Assembly: GCA_964507445.1 (NCBI GenBank)
Contig: CAZDQF010000002.1
Location: 248,001 to 312,000 of the forward strand
Direction of reading: 5' to 3'
DNA: 64,000 bases
From: GCA-2683135 sp964507445
GTDB taxonomy: Bacteria; Planctomycetota; GCA-002687715
Below are positions 1-8,230 of this stretch, one piece after another. Made by a program: the position numbers and the translations under genes. How positions within the stretch are numbered: the first letter of the stretch is position 1; every line of letters begins with the position of its first letter. Under the pieces are notes generated by a model. That model did not search any database. It was not told the origin of the DNA and saw only the letters and a list, made by a program, of their open reading frames with translations.

Positions 1-818
1 AGGGTGTAGTAGGGACCTGGGTTCATGGTGATCCACGCGCCCAGGTGGAACGCCACGGTGCCGGGGACGTAGACCCACCGCAGGTGGCGATGGAGGAACA
101 CCAGGGGGAAGGTGCCCTGGATGAAGAGGACCGTTCCGGAGGCAAGCTGCGCGAGGAAGACGTCCCCGGCGATGGCCTGCGCCATGGGGTCGTTCTCCGT
201 CGCCATGATGGCTTGCAAGGTGTAGCCGTTGGCCCACTCGAACCCCGAGATGAGCACCTTGCTGCCGCCGGCGAACAGATAGCAGAAGGCGATGGACACC
301 TGGACCAGGCGACGGGGCCATGTGGCCAGCTCACTCGACTGAGGCAGGGGCCGGCCCCGTCTTCGCGCCAGCCACGCGTCCACGGAGAGACGCGCGCCGC
401 ACGGACAGAAGGGCAGGGTCATGAGCGCGAAGGCGAGGGAGATCTTCTCGTGATGGGCCTGGCCGAAGGAGTAACCCAAGCCCCACCAGAACACCCCGAG
501 GACCGCCACCACCAGGGTGGAGGTGCGGGTGAAGATCCCCAGCAGGGCGGTCCCGTAGGCGATCACCAGGATGGTGAGCAGGGTCCGTGCCAGCTCGGCC
601 CCCGGCGGTCCCATGCCCATGACCTCGATGAAGTACACCGGCGTCCAGCGGAAGCCCAGCTCTTCTCCAGTGGTGGATGTGTAACTGAAGATCACCCAGC
701 TGGGGAAGGCGGTGGCGTACCCGGCGATGAGCAGGACCAGGACGCGCCACGCCCCCAGGCCCACGAGAGAGCCCTCGCTGAACCAGACCCGATCCCAGAT
801 CGCGCTCGCGCGCTTCAT
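1..818 (-). CDS. HTTM-like multi-pass membrane protein (C-terminus cut by window edge)
   Basis: The frame opens at ATG 818-816 and runs off the left edge after 272 codons, so the C-terminus is missing. The start overlaps the stop of the upstream gene as ATGA, which implies cotranscription and fixes the start. About six or seven hydrophobic segments are visible, including GAWRVLVLLIAGYATAF near residue 21 and a later LVQVSIAFCYLFAGG. A cytoplasmic-type stretch FCPCGARLSVDAWLARRRG separates the halves. The layout and this P-x-(C/G)-x-x-LS-D-type segment resemble the HTTM membrane domain first described in vitamin K-dependent gamma-carboxylases; bacterial HTTM proteins are mostly uncharacterised. 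No catalytic role can be read from the sequence. A DoxX-like membrane protein is the main alternative. Confidence 0.6.
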   Translation of the reverse strand, partial: MKRASAIWDRVWFSEGSLVGLGAWRVLVLLIAGYATAFPSWVIFSYTSTTGEELGFRWTPVYFIEVMGMGPPGAELARTLLTILVIAYGTALLGIFTRTSTLVVAVLGVFWWGLGYSFGQAHHEKISLAFALMTLPFCPCGARLSVDAWLARRRGRPLPQSSELATWPRRLVQVSIAFCYLFAGGSKVLISGFEWANGYTLQAIMATENDPMAQAIAGDVFLAQLASGTVLFIQGTFPLVFLHRHLRWVYVPGTVAFHLGAWITMNPGPYYT

Positions 819-2173
819 CGCGGGAGCTCCACCTTGCCCATCACCAGCGGCGCCACCGCCACCTTGCCGTTACGGGTCAGGCGCTTGCGTAGCTGCACCA
901 CCTGCAGGCCGCTGACCTTGCTGCAGCCGGGGGAGCCGTTGTAGGTGCCCAGCATGGTCCGGCGCTGACCCTCGTCGCCGTTGAGGAACGGCCGAATGAC
1001 CTGCCAGCTGGTGTCGAACACCAGTCGGAACCGGTCCAGGGCCGCCGGACGCGTGGCGCCGTCGGATCGGACGGCGGTCATGATCACGGGGCCGCTGACG
1101 GCGTTCTCCAGGCTCTTGCCCGTGTACATGGAGAACCCGCAGAAGGGCCAGCCCCTGGCGTGAGGGAAGAGGCCCGCGGCGAGCTGGATTATCAGCCACA
1201 TGAGGATGCCCGCGGAGACGGCGGCGCGGACGTAGCGGGCCCGCCCGCCGCCTGACCTTCGCGCTCCCCTGAGGAACGCGGCGAGCACCAGGGCGGCGAA
1301 CAGACCGGTGCCTCCGAGGAGCGGCACCGGGCGCAGCCATGTGAGGTAGGCGCAGCGGATCGGCACCACCGTCGGCTCCGATCGTCTCAGATCCCGGTCC
1401 ACGGCCACCACCCAGACGGACCGGTCACCGGGGTTGAGGCCCTCCACCATGAGGCCGTCCGTCAGCGGTCGCCAGTTGTGGTGTCCGTCCGCAACCCATC
1501 GGAAGGACGCGCCCCCGGCGCCGCTTCCCTCCGCGGCCACCTCCACCGCCAAGGGCCACGTCCTGTGAAGGGTGTCGCCCTTCCAGGGTGCGCCGTCCAG
1601 GGTGATGGCAGCCACCTGTGGGGCCGGGCCCTGATCGGGGACGTAGCGGAAGGCCCCGTCGGCGGTCAGCACCTCCAGGCCACCTTCCGGGTGCGATCGC
1701 AACCCCGTGTACGGAGGATCGGGGATCCCCGGGTAGGCGCCCGAGCGACCGTAGAAGAAGCCTGTGTGGACCACGCCGAAGGCCTCCTCGGTGGCGATCC
1801 AGAGGCGTCGTTGCCGATCCAGGACGACGCCCACAGGGGAGCCCTCGGGGGCGCCGTCGGAGAGGTCCAGGCGGTCGATGGTGTCCACGCTCGGGTGAAC
1901 GATGAACAGCCCGTGCTCCGCTGCGACGAAGGTGGCGCCGGTAGGGTCCGGTTCGAATTGCCGGATCTCTCCCGTCGGCCTCCCCGGCAACGCGCGCAGG
2001 GCAACCTCTGTTCCCCGGAGCACGCGCACCACCCGATCCCCTCGGGCCTCCAGCCGCCCCCCCGTCCGTTCCTTCACCGACTGCACCTGGGCGGGCAGGG
2101 CGAGCGCGGCCAGGAGCAACAGCCACGGGGCCATGGCCACCGGGCCGCGGGCGGGGACAAGCGGCAAGCTCAT
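815..2173 (-). CDS. Secreted/membrane protein with propeller-like sensor region and C-terminal domain, partner of HTTM-like gene
   Basis: A 452-residue protein with an N-terminal signal sequence (WLLLLAALALPAQVQS). Residues about 40-180 contain short repeats such as FVAAEHGLFIVHPS and LWIATEEAFGVVHTGFFYG, which resemble the repeats of periplasmic sensor propellers. Residues about 190-275 look like a beta-sandwich of the Y_Y_Y type. Two membrane segments follow (about 285-305 and 322-345), then a C-terminal region starting GWPFCGFSMYTG. No kinase or regulator domain follows, so it is not a standard hybrid two-component sensor. It overlaps the downstream HTTM-like gene by 4 bases, so the two probably act together. 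The start is ATG 2173, 6 bases after a TACAAT element. Function unknown. Confidence 0.7.
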   Translation of the reverse strand: MSLPLVPARGPVAMAPWLLLLAALALPAQVQSVKERTGGRLEARGDRVVRVLRGTEVALRALPGRPTGEIRQFEPDPTGATFVAAEHGLFIVHPSVDTIDRLDLSDGAPEGSPVGVVLDRQRRLWIATEEAFGVVHTGFFYGRSGAYPGIPDPPYTGLRSHPEGGLEVLTADGAFRYVPDQGPAPQVAAITLDGAPWKGDTLHRTWPLAVEVAAEGSGAGGASFRWVADGHHNWRPLTDGLMVEGLNPGDRSVWVVAVDRDLRRSEPTVVPIRCAYLTWLRPVPLLGGTGLFAALVLAAFLRGARRSGGGRARYVRAAVSAGILMWLIIQLAAGLFPHARGWPFCGFSMYTGKSLENAVSGPVIMTAVRSDGATRPAALDRFRLVFDTSWQVIRPFLNGDEGQRRTMLGTYNGSPGCSKVSGLQVVQLRKRLTRNGKVAVAPLVMGKVELPR

Positions 2174-2179
2174 GAGGCC

Positions 2180-2185
2180 ATTGTA
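2180..2185 (-). promoter_or_regulatory. Putative -10 element for leaderless start at 2173
   Basis: TACAAT read on the minus strand lies 6 bases before the ATG at 2173. That spacing would put transcription initiation at or next to the start codon. No convincing -35 box is visible. Confidence 0.4.
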
Positions 2186-2312
2186 TCCCGGTGCGAAGGC
2201 GGTGAGGCCTTGGTCGTGAACGGGTTACGTCGTTCTCGGCGACCGGCTTGTCACATCTTGCCCTGCCGCCTCACCTCTCTGGTGAAAGCGGCCACCCTCC
2301 GCTGGCCCTCAC

Positions 2313-2438
2313 ATGCTCTGGAGTCGTACTGACGACTCGGCCAGCCTGTGGAGCCTCGACGGCAGCGACGGGTACCTGACTCACCGCTACTGGGGGCCGT
2401 ACTCCAACTGGACCGCCCAGTCCTTCAGCGCTCGTTGA
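2313..2438 (+). pseudogene. Orphan 41-residue fragment of a W/D-rich repeat
   Basis: An ATG-to-TGA frame of 41 codons encodes a peptide containing SRTDDSASLWSLDGSDGY followed by YWGPYSNWTAQSF. This looks like one unit of a repeat (LW-x-x-TD-x-x-ASLW-x-LD ... YGPY-x-x-WTA) that I recall from larger bacterial secreted proteins, where it occurs in tandem. Only one unit is present. The same frame is closed upstream by a TGA at 2283-2285. It is either the remnant of a longer gene or a stand-alone mini-protein; no clear ribosome-binding site precedes the ATG. The family recognition is from memory and untested. Confidence 0.4.
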
Positions 2439-2502
2439 TCATTCCGCCATGGTGACTTCTGCCTGATCGTCCCCCCGTTGTCCGCTGGCTTCATGTCGCG
2501 GT

Positions 2503-3363
2503 TCAACGGGAGGTTCGGTCCGGGATGGCTCCGGCGCTGCCACACACTTCCGCGGCCACGTCACAGGCCTGGCGGTTGAGCTCGTCCAACGGTTCGTCGT
2601 CGAGGAGGCCGAGGGCGAAGCGGGCAGTGAAGGCGTCCCCCGCGCCTACCGTGTTTACGACCCTGATCGGACTCCCGGGAGCGTGGCTCACCTCGTCGCC
2701 GCGGAGAAGGGTGGCGCCCTCGGAGCCCCTGGTCAGGGCGACGGCCCGCAGCTGGTGCGCGTGCGCCAGGGATCGTATGGCCCCGACGTCATCCGCAGGC
2801 AGGTGCATCGAGCGGCGCAGGACGGCGAGCTCCTCCGCGTTCAGCTTCAGGGTGTTGCACAGGGCCAGGGACCGTTCGATCACGGGGCGGTGGTCGTGGG
2901 GCGGCCTGAGGTTGACGTCGAACAGCCGCATGGCATCCGCGTGGGTGGCATCGAGGCAGGCGCGGATGGTGTTCGCGGTGACCGAGGATCGTTGCGCCAG
3001 GCTGCCGAAGCACACCACATGGGCACGCCCTGCGAGGGCGACGGCCGCGGGCTCCAAGGTGACGTGATCCCACGCGGCGTCCGCTTCGATCTCGTAGTGG
3101 GGGGACCCGGCAGGATCGAGGCTGACCCGGACCCGGCCCGTGGGCCTGTGGTTCTCGTAGACCGTATCCACCATGACGCCGTGTCTCGTGAGGGCCGCCA
3201 GGGCCCGTCGACCCAGAGCGTCCATTCCCACGGCGCTGACCATGTGGACCCGGGCTCGATCTCCCGCGAGGGCCGCGGCGGCGCAGGCGAAGTTGGCGGG
3301 GGCTCCTCCGAACCGCTCCTGGTCGGGGAACACGTCCCAGAGGGCCTCGCCCAGGGCGACCAT
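2503..3363 (-). CDS. PfkB-family sugar kinase, fructokinase-like
   Basis: A 286-residue protein of the ribokinase/PfkB superfamily. The N-terminus MVALGEALWDVFPDQ and the signature FGGAPANFACAAAAL match bacterial fructokinases, and VNTVGAGDAFTARFALGLL is the second PfkB signature with catalytic Asp at about residue 243. It should phosphorylate a free hexose, probably fructose, in the cytoplasm. I chose ATG 3363 because the family begins with this strand; ATG 3399 would add 12 residues and nearly abut the divergent gene. It is transcribed away from a sugar ABC transporter only about 55 bases off, so its substrate may be the imported sugar. The exact specificity cannot be read. Confidence 0.85.
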   Translation of the reverse strand: MVALGEALWDVFPDQERFGGAPANFACAAAALAGDRARVHMVSAVGMDALGRRALAALTRHGVMVDTVYENHRPTGRVRVSLDPAGSPHYEIEADAAWDHVTLEPAAVALAGRAHVVCFGSLAQRSSVTANTIRACLDATHADAMRLFDVNLRPPHDHRPVIERSLALCNTLKLNAEELAVLRRSMHLPADDVGAIRSLAHAHQLRAVALTRGSEGATLLRGDEVSHAPGSPIRVVNTVGAGDAFTARFALGLLDDEPLDELNRQACDVAAEVCGSAGAIPDRTSR

Positions 3364-3418
3364 GACCAAACCGGAGCCTTGTCGGGTCGTTGGTGTCATG
3401 CTGCAATCCCGACTCATC

Positions 3419-4393
3419 ATGACCACACAAGAGCGCTTGGCAATGGGAATCGCGGCGGCGTTGTTGCTGCTGGCGAGCTGCGGGGATGGTGGCGCCGGGG
3501 GTGGCTCCGGCGACGCGGATGTCCGCTTCATCGGCATCTCCATCATGACCTCCGAGAACCCGTTCTTCGTCGAGCTGGGGGAGGCGGCGAAGGCCGAGGC
3601 GGCGGAGCACGGCTACCAGGCGGAGATCGTCAGCGGCGACAACAAGGCGGAGACCCAGGCTCGGCAGATCCAGGACTTCATCGCCCGCGGCGTGGACGCC
3701 ATCCTGCTGACTCCGTGCGACGGGTTGCTGGTGGCGGCGCCCATCAAGGAGGCGAACCGCGCCGGCATCCCGGTCTTCACCGCGGACACGGGGTGCGGTG
3801 ACCCTTCCGCCAAGGTGGTCTGCCACGTGGCTACGGACAACTACGAGGGCGGCAAGCAGGCGGGGGTCGCGATGCTGGAGGCCCTGGGTGGCAAGGGCGG
3901 CAAGATCCTCATCCTCAGCTTCGACGTGGCCCAGTCCTACCTCGCCCGCGTGAAGGGCTTCCGCGAGGTCATCGACGAGCACAACCGGAACCGACCGGGC
4001 GCCAGCATCGAGGTGGTGGCGGAGCTCCCCGGAAAGGCGGCCCGGGAGCCGAGCCTGAGAGCCACGGCGGACACCCTGGAGAAGCACGGCGACCTGGTCG
4101 GCGTCTTCGCCATCAACGACCCGTCCGCCCTCGGCGCCGTCGCCGCCATCGAGGCGGCGGAGAAGCAGGGCCAGGTGAAGGTCATCGGCTTCGACGGCCA
4201 GAAGATCGGCAAGGAGGCCATCAAGCAGGGCAAGATCTACGCGGACCCGATCCAGTTCCCGAAGCGCATGGGTCGGGAGACCGTGCGGCAGATGGTGCGC
4301 TACTTCAACGGCGAGACCCCGCCGGCTCACATCCCCATCGCCACCTCTCTCTATCGCAAGGCGGATGCCGACAAGGACCCGGACCTCCGCTGA
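3419..4393 (+). CDS. Sugar ABC transporter substrate-binding lipoprotein
   Basis: A 324-residue member of the ribose/galactose-type periplasmic binding protein family. The leader IAAALLLLASC has a lipobox with Cys at about residue 21, so it should be anchored after export. The mature part shows GISIMTSENPFFVELGEAAK, the usual first strand and helix of this fold, then DFIARGVDAILLTPCD, HVATDNYEGGKQAG and VIGFDGQKIGKEAIKQGKI. It would capture a sugar outside the membrane and deliver it to the permease. ATG 3419 is used; ATG 3443 is a possible shorter start. The next gene begins inside its 3' end. The sugar is unknown. Confidence 0.9.
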   Translation: MTTQERLAMGIAAALLLLASCGDGGAGGGSGDADVRFIGISIMTSENPFFVELGEAAKAEAAEHGYQAEIVSGDNKAETQARQIQDFIARGVDAILLTPCDGLLVAAPIKEANRAGIPVFTADTGCGDPSAKVVCHVATDNYEGGKQAGVAMLEALGGKGGKILILSFDVAQSYLARVKGFREVIDEHNRNRPGASIEVVAELPGKAAREPSLRATADTLEKHGDLVGVFAINDPSALGAVAAIEAAEKQGQVKVIGFDGQKIGKEAIKQGKIYADPIQFPKRMGRETVRQMVRYFNGETPPAHIPIATSLYRKADADKDPDLR

Positions 4394-5873
4394 CCCGCCG
4401 CTCCTGAGAGTGGAGGGGGTCGAGAAGTCCTTCCCCGGAGTCCAGGCGCTCCGGGGCGTGGATCTGGACCTGGACCGAGGAGAAGTCCTGGCCCTCGTCG
4501 GGGAGAACGGCGCGGGGAAGAGCACCCTGATCAAGGTCCTGGCGGGAGTCCACGGGCCTGACCGGGGACGGGTGCTGCTGGGGGGAGCCCCCGCGGATCT
4601 CGGCACGCCGAGGCGGGCGAGGGAGGCGGGAGTGAGCGTCATCCACCAGGAGCTCTCCCTGGTGCGCCACCTCTCGGTGACCGACAACGTCTTCCTTGGT
4701 CGGGAGCTGTGCCGATCCGGGCTGGTGGATCGTGGCGCTCAGCGGGAGCGGGTGTCCGCGCTGTTTCGCCAGCTGGACATGAGCATGGACCCGGACATGT
4801 CCTGCGAGGCCCTCAGCGTGGCGGAGCGCCAGATGGTGGAGATCGCCAAGGCGCTGGTCACGGAGGCGCGCATCCTGATCATGGACGAGCCTACCGCTGC
4901 GTTGACTCCACGGGAGGTGGAGCGCTTGTTCGCGGTCATCGAGGGCCTGGTGGCGCGAGGCATGGCGGTGATCTACGTCAGCCATCGCCTGGGGGAGGTC
5001 CGTGCCATCTCTCACCGGGTCATGGTGCTGCGGGACGGGGAACACGTGGGCACCTTCGAAACGGCGGACGTGACCCACGGCGGGCTCATCGAGCTCATGG
5101 TGGGACGCACCATCGATCGTGAGTTCCCTCGCGAGATTCGCCCTGCGGGGCCGGTGCGGTTGAAGGTGGAGGGGTTGCGCCGGGGCGAGAAGGTGAGGGA
5201 CGTGGGCTTCGAGGTCCGCGCCGGGGAGATCCTCGGGATCACCGGTCTGGTGGGGGCAGGTCGAACGGAGACCGCTCGCCTGCTGGCGGGGGCCGATCCC
5301 ATGGACGCCGGCACCGTGCAGCTGGACGGCGAGCGTCTTCAGATCGACGGGCCGGGGTCCGCTATCCGGCAGGGGATCTGTCTCCTCACGGAGGACCGTG
5401 GAGGGCAGGGGCTGGCGCTCGGCCATGCGGTGACCCACAACTTCGGCCTGCCGAACCTCGATCGATTCAGTCGCCTCGGCGTGCTCGACCTGAACCGGGA
5501 GCGGGAAGCGCTGTCAGGATACTCGGACGATCTCCAGATCCGGATGGATGACGCCGCCCGACCCGTGGGCCTGCTGAGCGGCGGGAATCAGCAGAAGGTG
5601 GTCCTCGCCAAGTGGCTGCAGCGGAACTGCGAGGTCGTCATCATCGATGAACCGACTCGCGGTGTGGACGTGGGGGCGCGATACGAGTTCTATCTGCTCA
5701 TCAACAGGCTGGCTGCGGCGGGGAAGGTGGTGATCATGATCAGCTCGGATCTGCCGGAGGTGCTGGGGATGTCAGACCGCGTGCTCGTCATGGCGGACGG
5801 GCGCGTGCGGGGCGAGATCACCGATGTCGCCGCGGCCACCCAGGAAGAGGTGATGGAGTTGGCGATCCAGTGA
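4365..5873 (+). CDS. Sugar ABC transporter ATP-binding protein (two ATPase domains)
   Basis: A 502-residue RbsA/XylG/MglA-type ATPase with two tandem nucleotide-binding domains. Domain 1 has Walker A GENGAGKST (Lys about 52), signature LSVAERQMVEIAKAL and Walker B ILIMDEPTAAL. Domain 2 has the degenerate P-loop GLVGAGRTE typical of this family, signature LSGGNQQKVVLAKWL and Walker B VVIIDEPTRGV. It powers sugar uptake by the adjacent permease. The ATG at 4365 overlaps the binding-protein gene by 29 bases; an in-frame GTG at 4410 is an alternative. The length from 4365 matches the family. Its stop overlaps the permease start (TGATG), so expression is coupled. Confidence 0.95.
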   Translation: MPTRTRTSADPPLLRVEGVEKSFPGVQALRGVDLDLDRGEVLALVGENGAGKSTLIKVLAGVHGPDRGRVLLGGAPADLGTPRRAREAGVSVIHQELSLVRHLSVTDNVFLGRELCRSGLVDRGAQRERVSALFRQLDMSMDPDMSCEALSVAERQMVEIAKALVTEARILIMDEPTAALTPREVERLFAVIEGLVARGMAVIYVSHRLGEVRAISHRVMVLRDGEHVGTFETADVTHGGLIELMVGRTIDREFPREIRPAGPVRLKVEGLRRGEKVRDVGFEVRAGEILGITGLVGAGRTETARLLAGADPMDAGTVQLDGERLQIDGPGSAIRQGICLLTEDRGGQGLALGHAVTHNFGLPNLDRFSRLGVLDLNREREALSGYSDDLQIRMDDAARPVGLLSGGNQQKVVLAKWLQRNCEVVIIDEPTRGVDVGARYEFYLLINRLAAAGKVVIMISSDLPEVLGMSDRVLVMADGRVRGEITDVAAATQEEVMELAIQ

Positions 5874-7216
5874 TGAGGCGGTTGCTCTCGGAATACGGGA
5901 TGATCCTGGTGCTGGTGCTGCTGGTGATCTGCTTCAGCGCCTTGACCGTCACCGACAACCAGAACTCGGGTGCGGCGGCCGGGCGCGAGCTGGCCTCGCG
6001 AGCGGCGGAGCTGGAGGAGGTGCGTCGCGTGGTGGTCATCACCGCGGAGACGGTCACCGGGACCCAGCTGACGGAAGCCTTCGAGGATGCGTTCTCCGGC
6101 ACCGAAGGTCAGCTCGTGGCCGTCTTGCAAGGATCCCCTCCGGAGGTGCGGGCGGAGCTGGCGGCCCTGGAGAGGAGCGGCGCCGCCGTCGACGCCATCG
6201 TCTGTCCCAACGCGGTCGCCCGCTGGCCCCTGGTGGGAGCGGTCAACGAGCGATTCCCGGGCCTGGGAGGCGGCTGCCGGGTGCTGGCTCCCGAGAGCTA
6301 CCGTTGGCCCGCGTTCCTCAAGGCGCGCAACCTCCTCAACATCGCCCAGCAGATCTCCATCATCGCCATCATCGCCATCGGCATGACCCTGGTGATCATC
6401 ACCGCCGGGATCGACCTCTCCGTCGGCAGCCTGATCGGTCTCGCGGCCGTGACGGCGACGGTCCTCATCCGGGACCTGGGAGGGGCGCGGGAGGCGGGGG
6501 CCGTGGCCATGATCCTCTGTGCCCTCGCCGGTGTCCTGGCGTGCGGGGTCTGCGGGCTCGCCTCCGGCCTGTGCGTGGCCGCGTTCCGCATCCCGCCGTT
6601 CATCGCCACCCTCGCCATGATGCTCATGGCCCGGGGCCTGGCCCTCACCATCACGGATTCCCAGTCCGTCAACGAGGTGCCCGAGTCCTTCGGCTGGCTC
6701 GGTTCCGAGCGGAGCCTCGGGGTGCCCCACTCCGTGTTGCTGATGTTCGCGCTCTACGGGTGCGCTCACTTCGTCATGTCCCGGACCGCCCTGGGGCGGC
6801 ACATCTACGCCATCGGCGGCAACGCCGAGGCCGCGCGGCTGGCCGGGGTGCCGGTGGAGCGGGTCCAGCTGATCGTCTACACCCTGTGCGGCCTTCTGGC
6901 CGGTCTCGGCGGCGTCATCATGGCCTCCAAGCACAAGGGGGTGGAACCCAACTTCGGGTTCATGGATGAGCTCACGGTCATCGCGGCGGTCGTGGTGGGC
7001 GGGACCAGCCTCATGGGAGGGCAGGGGAAGGTCCTGGGGACCCTCATCGGAGCGTTCATCATCGCGGTCATCCGCAACGGCATGAACCAGGTGGGGGTGC
7101 AGCCGAACCCCCAGATGATCGTCATGGGAGCGGTTACCCTGGCCGCAGTACTCCTTGATCAGATCCGCAAGGGCAACGTGTCCCTGCGGGACATCCGGCA
7201 GTCCTTGCGACGGTGA
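5873..7216 (+). CDS. Sugar ABC transporter permease with inserted extracytoplasmic domain
   Basis: A 447-residue RbsC-type permease. The conserved core starts near residue 150 (ARNLLNIAQQISIIAIIAIG, then GMTLVIITAGIDLSVGSLIG) and continues through the usual membrane segments, with the conserved TALGRHIYAIGGNAEAARLAG loop region and ELTVIAAVVVGGTSLMGG. The oddity is the stretch between the first membrane helix (about 11-27) and the core: roughly 100 residues longer than in RbsC, with Rossmann-like features such as VRRVVVITAETVTGTQLTEA and AAVDAIVCPNAVARWPLVGA. It faces outside and could contact the binding protein. ATG 5873 overlaps the upstream stop; GTG 5870 is also in frame. A GTGA overlap leads to the next gene. 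Confidence 0.92.
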   Translation: MRRLLSEYGMILVLVLLVICFSALTVTDNQNSGAAAGRELASRAAELEEVRRVVVITAETVTGTQLTEAFEDAFSGTEGQLVAVLQGSPPEVRAELAALERSGAAVDAIVCPNAVARWPLVGAVNERFPGLGGGCRVLAPESYRWPAFLKARNLLNIAQQISIIAIIAIGMTLVIITAGIDLSVGSLIGLAAVTATVLIRDLGGAREAGAVAMILCALAGVLACGVCGLASGLCVAAFRIPPFIATLAMMLMARGLALTITDSQSVNEVPESFGWLGSERSLGVPHSVLLMFALYGCAHFVMSRTALGRHIYAIGGNAEAARLAGVPVERVQLIVYTLCGLLAGLGGVIMASKHKGVEPNFGFMDELTVIAAVVVGGTSLMGGQGKVLGTLIGAFIIAVIRNGMNQVGVQPNPQMIVMGAVTLAAVLLDQIRKGNVSLRDIRQSLRR

Positions 7217-7221
7217 CGACC

Positions 7222-8073
7222 ATGAGCGAACCCTTCTCCTGTGAGAGATCCTATGTCGGCTGCTTCGGCGACCCTGTGTGGGAGAACCCCACGGAGGTGA
7301 TGATGCAGGCGGCGTTCGACCATCACGCGCTGCCGTTTCGCTATGTCACCACCCTGGTTCCGGCGGAGCGACTCGGAGACGCCGTGCGCGGCGTCCGGGC
7401 CCTCGGCTTCAGGGGGTTCAACTGCACCCTGCCCCACAAGGTGGCGGTCATCGATCACCTGGACGGACTTGGAGAGTCCGCCGAGGTCATGGGGGCGGTC
7501 AACTGCGTGGTGGAGCGAGACGGGCGCTACATCGGTGAGAACACGGACGGCAAGGGGTTCCTCGAGTCCCTGACCCCCATCACGGACCCACGGGGCAAGA
7601 ACGTCCTCGTGTTCGGCGCCGGCGGGGCGTCGCGAGCGGTGTCCGTGGAGCTGGCCCTCGCGGGGGCTGCGCGTATCACCGTCGTCAACCGGAGCGCCGA
7701 GCGGGGCGAAGCGTTGGTGACGCTGTTGGAGGACCGGACCGACGCAGCGGCGGAGTTCGCCCCGTGGGAGGGAGAGCATCCCATCGGCGACGACGTCCAC
7801 ATCGTCGTCAACGCCACCTCCATCGGCCTGTCTCCCGATTCTTCCAGAGTGGCGGTGGACGTGGCGACCCTGCGTCCCGACCTGGTCTGCGCCGACCTGA
7901 TCCCGAACCCGCCGCGGACGCGCTTCCTGGGCGAGGCTCACGCGGCCGGCTGCAGCACCCTGGACGGCCTGGGGATGCTGGTCAACCAGGGCCGCATAGG
8001 CATCCAGCATTGGGCGGGAGTCGATGCGGATACCCGGGTTATGCGGGCGGCATTGGAGCAGGTCTTCGAATAG
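7222..8073 (+). CDS. Shikimate/quinate dehydrogenase-like oxidoreductase
   Basis: A 283-residue AroE-family protein. It has the substrate-domain motif FNCTLPHKVAVIDHLD with the catalytic Lys, ENTDGKGF with the catalytic Asp, and the nucleotide-binding loop VFGAGGASRAVSVELA. The C-terminus LDGLGMLVNQGRIGIQHW is also typical. The N-terminal shikimate-anchoring Ser-x-Ser of classical AroE is not evident: the region reads GCFGDPVWENPTEVMMQAAF. Together with its place at the end of a sugar transporter operon, this suggests a substrate other than shikimate, for example a cyclitol or quinate-like compound (inference). GTG 7213 overlaps the permease stop; ATG 7222 is preferred as the more usual start. 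Confidence 0.85.
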   Translation: MSEPFSCERSYVGCFGDPVWENPTEVMMQAAFDHHALPFRYVTTLVPAERLGDAVRGVRALGFRGFNCTLPHKVAVIDHLDGLGESAEVMGAVNCVVERDGRYIGENTDGKGFLESLTPITDPRGKNVLVFGAGGASRAVSVELALAGAARITVVNRSAERGEALVTLLEDRTDAAAEFAPWEGEHPIGDDVHIVVNATSIGLSPDSSRVAVDVATLRPDLVCADLIPNPPRTRFLGEAHAAGCSTLDGLGMLVNQGRIGIQHWAGVDADTRVMRAALEQVFE

Positions 8074-8230
8074 CCGCCGCGCCGCGGGCAGCCGGTCATT
8101 GGTTATTCCAGCGCCTCGGTTTATGGTGGGTCCTGCCCGTTCGTTCCCTCTCGGGTTCGCTAACACCTCTGTAGTTCCGTCCATAGGCGGCGCCCGGTTC
8201 GGGCTGTCGTCCCCCCTCGGAGTCCCTCCG

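Larger units (their letters stand above)
2174..2502. other. Intergenic stretch between divergent regions
   Basis: This 329-base stretch separates two minus-strand genes. Apart from the short open frame at 2313-2438 and the -10-like element at 2180-2185, I see no gene, terminator or repeat in it. Confidence 0.5.

Noticed and set aside
45..944. Long plus-strand open frame opposite the HTTM-like and propeller genes
   Set aside because: The composition is Gly/Arg/His-rich and typical of antisense frames in GC-rich DNA; the minus-strand frame gives coherent membrane segments.
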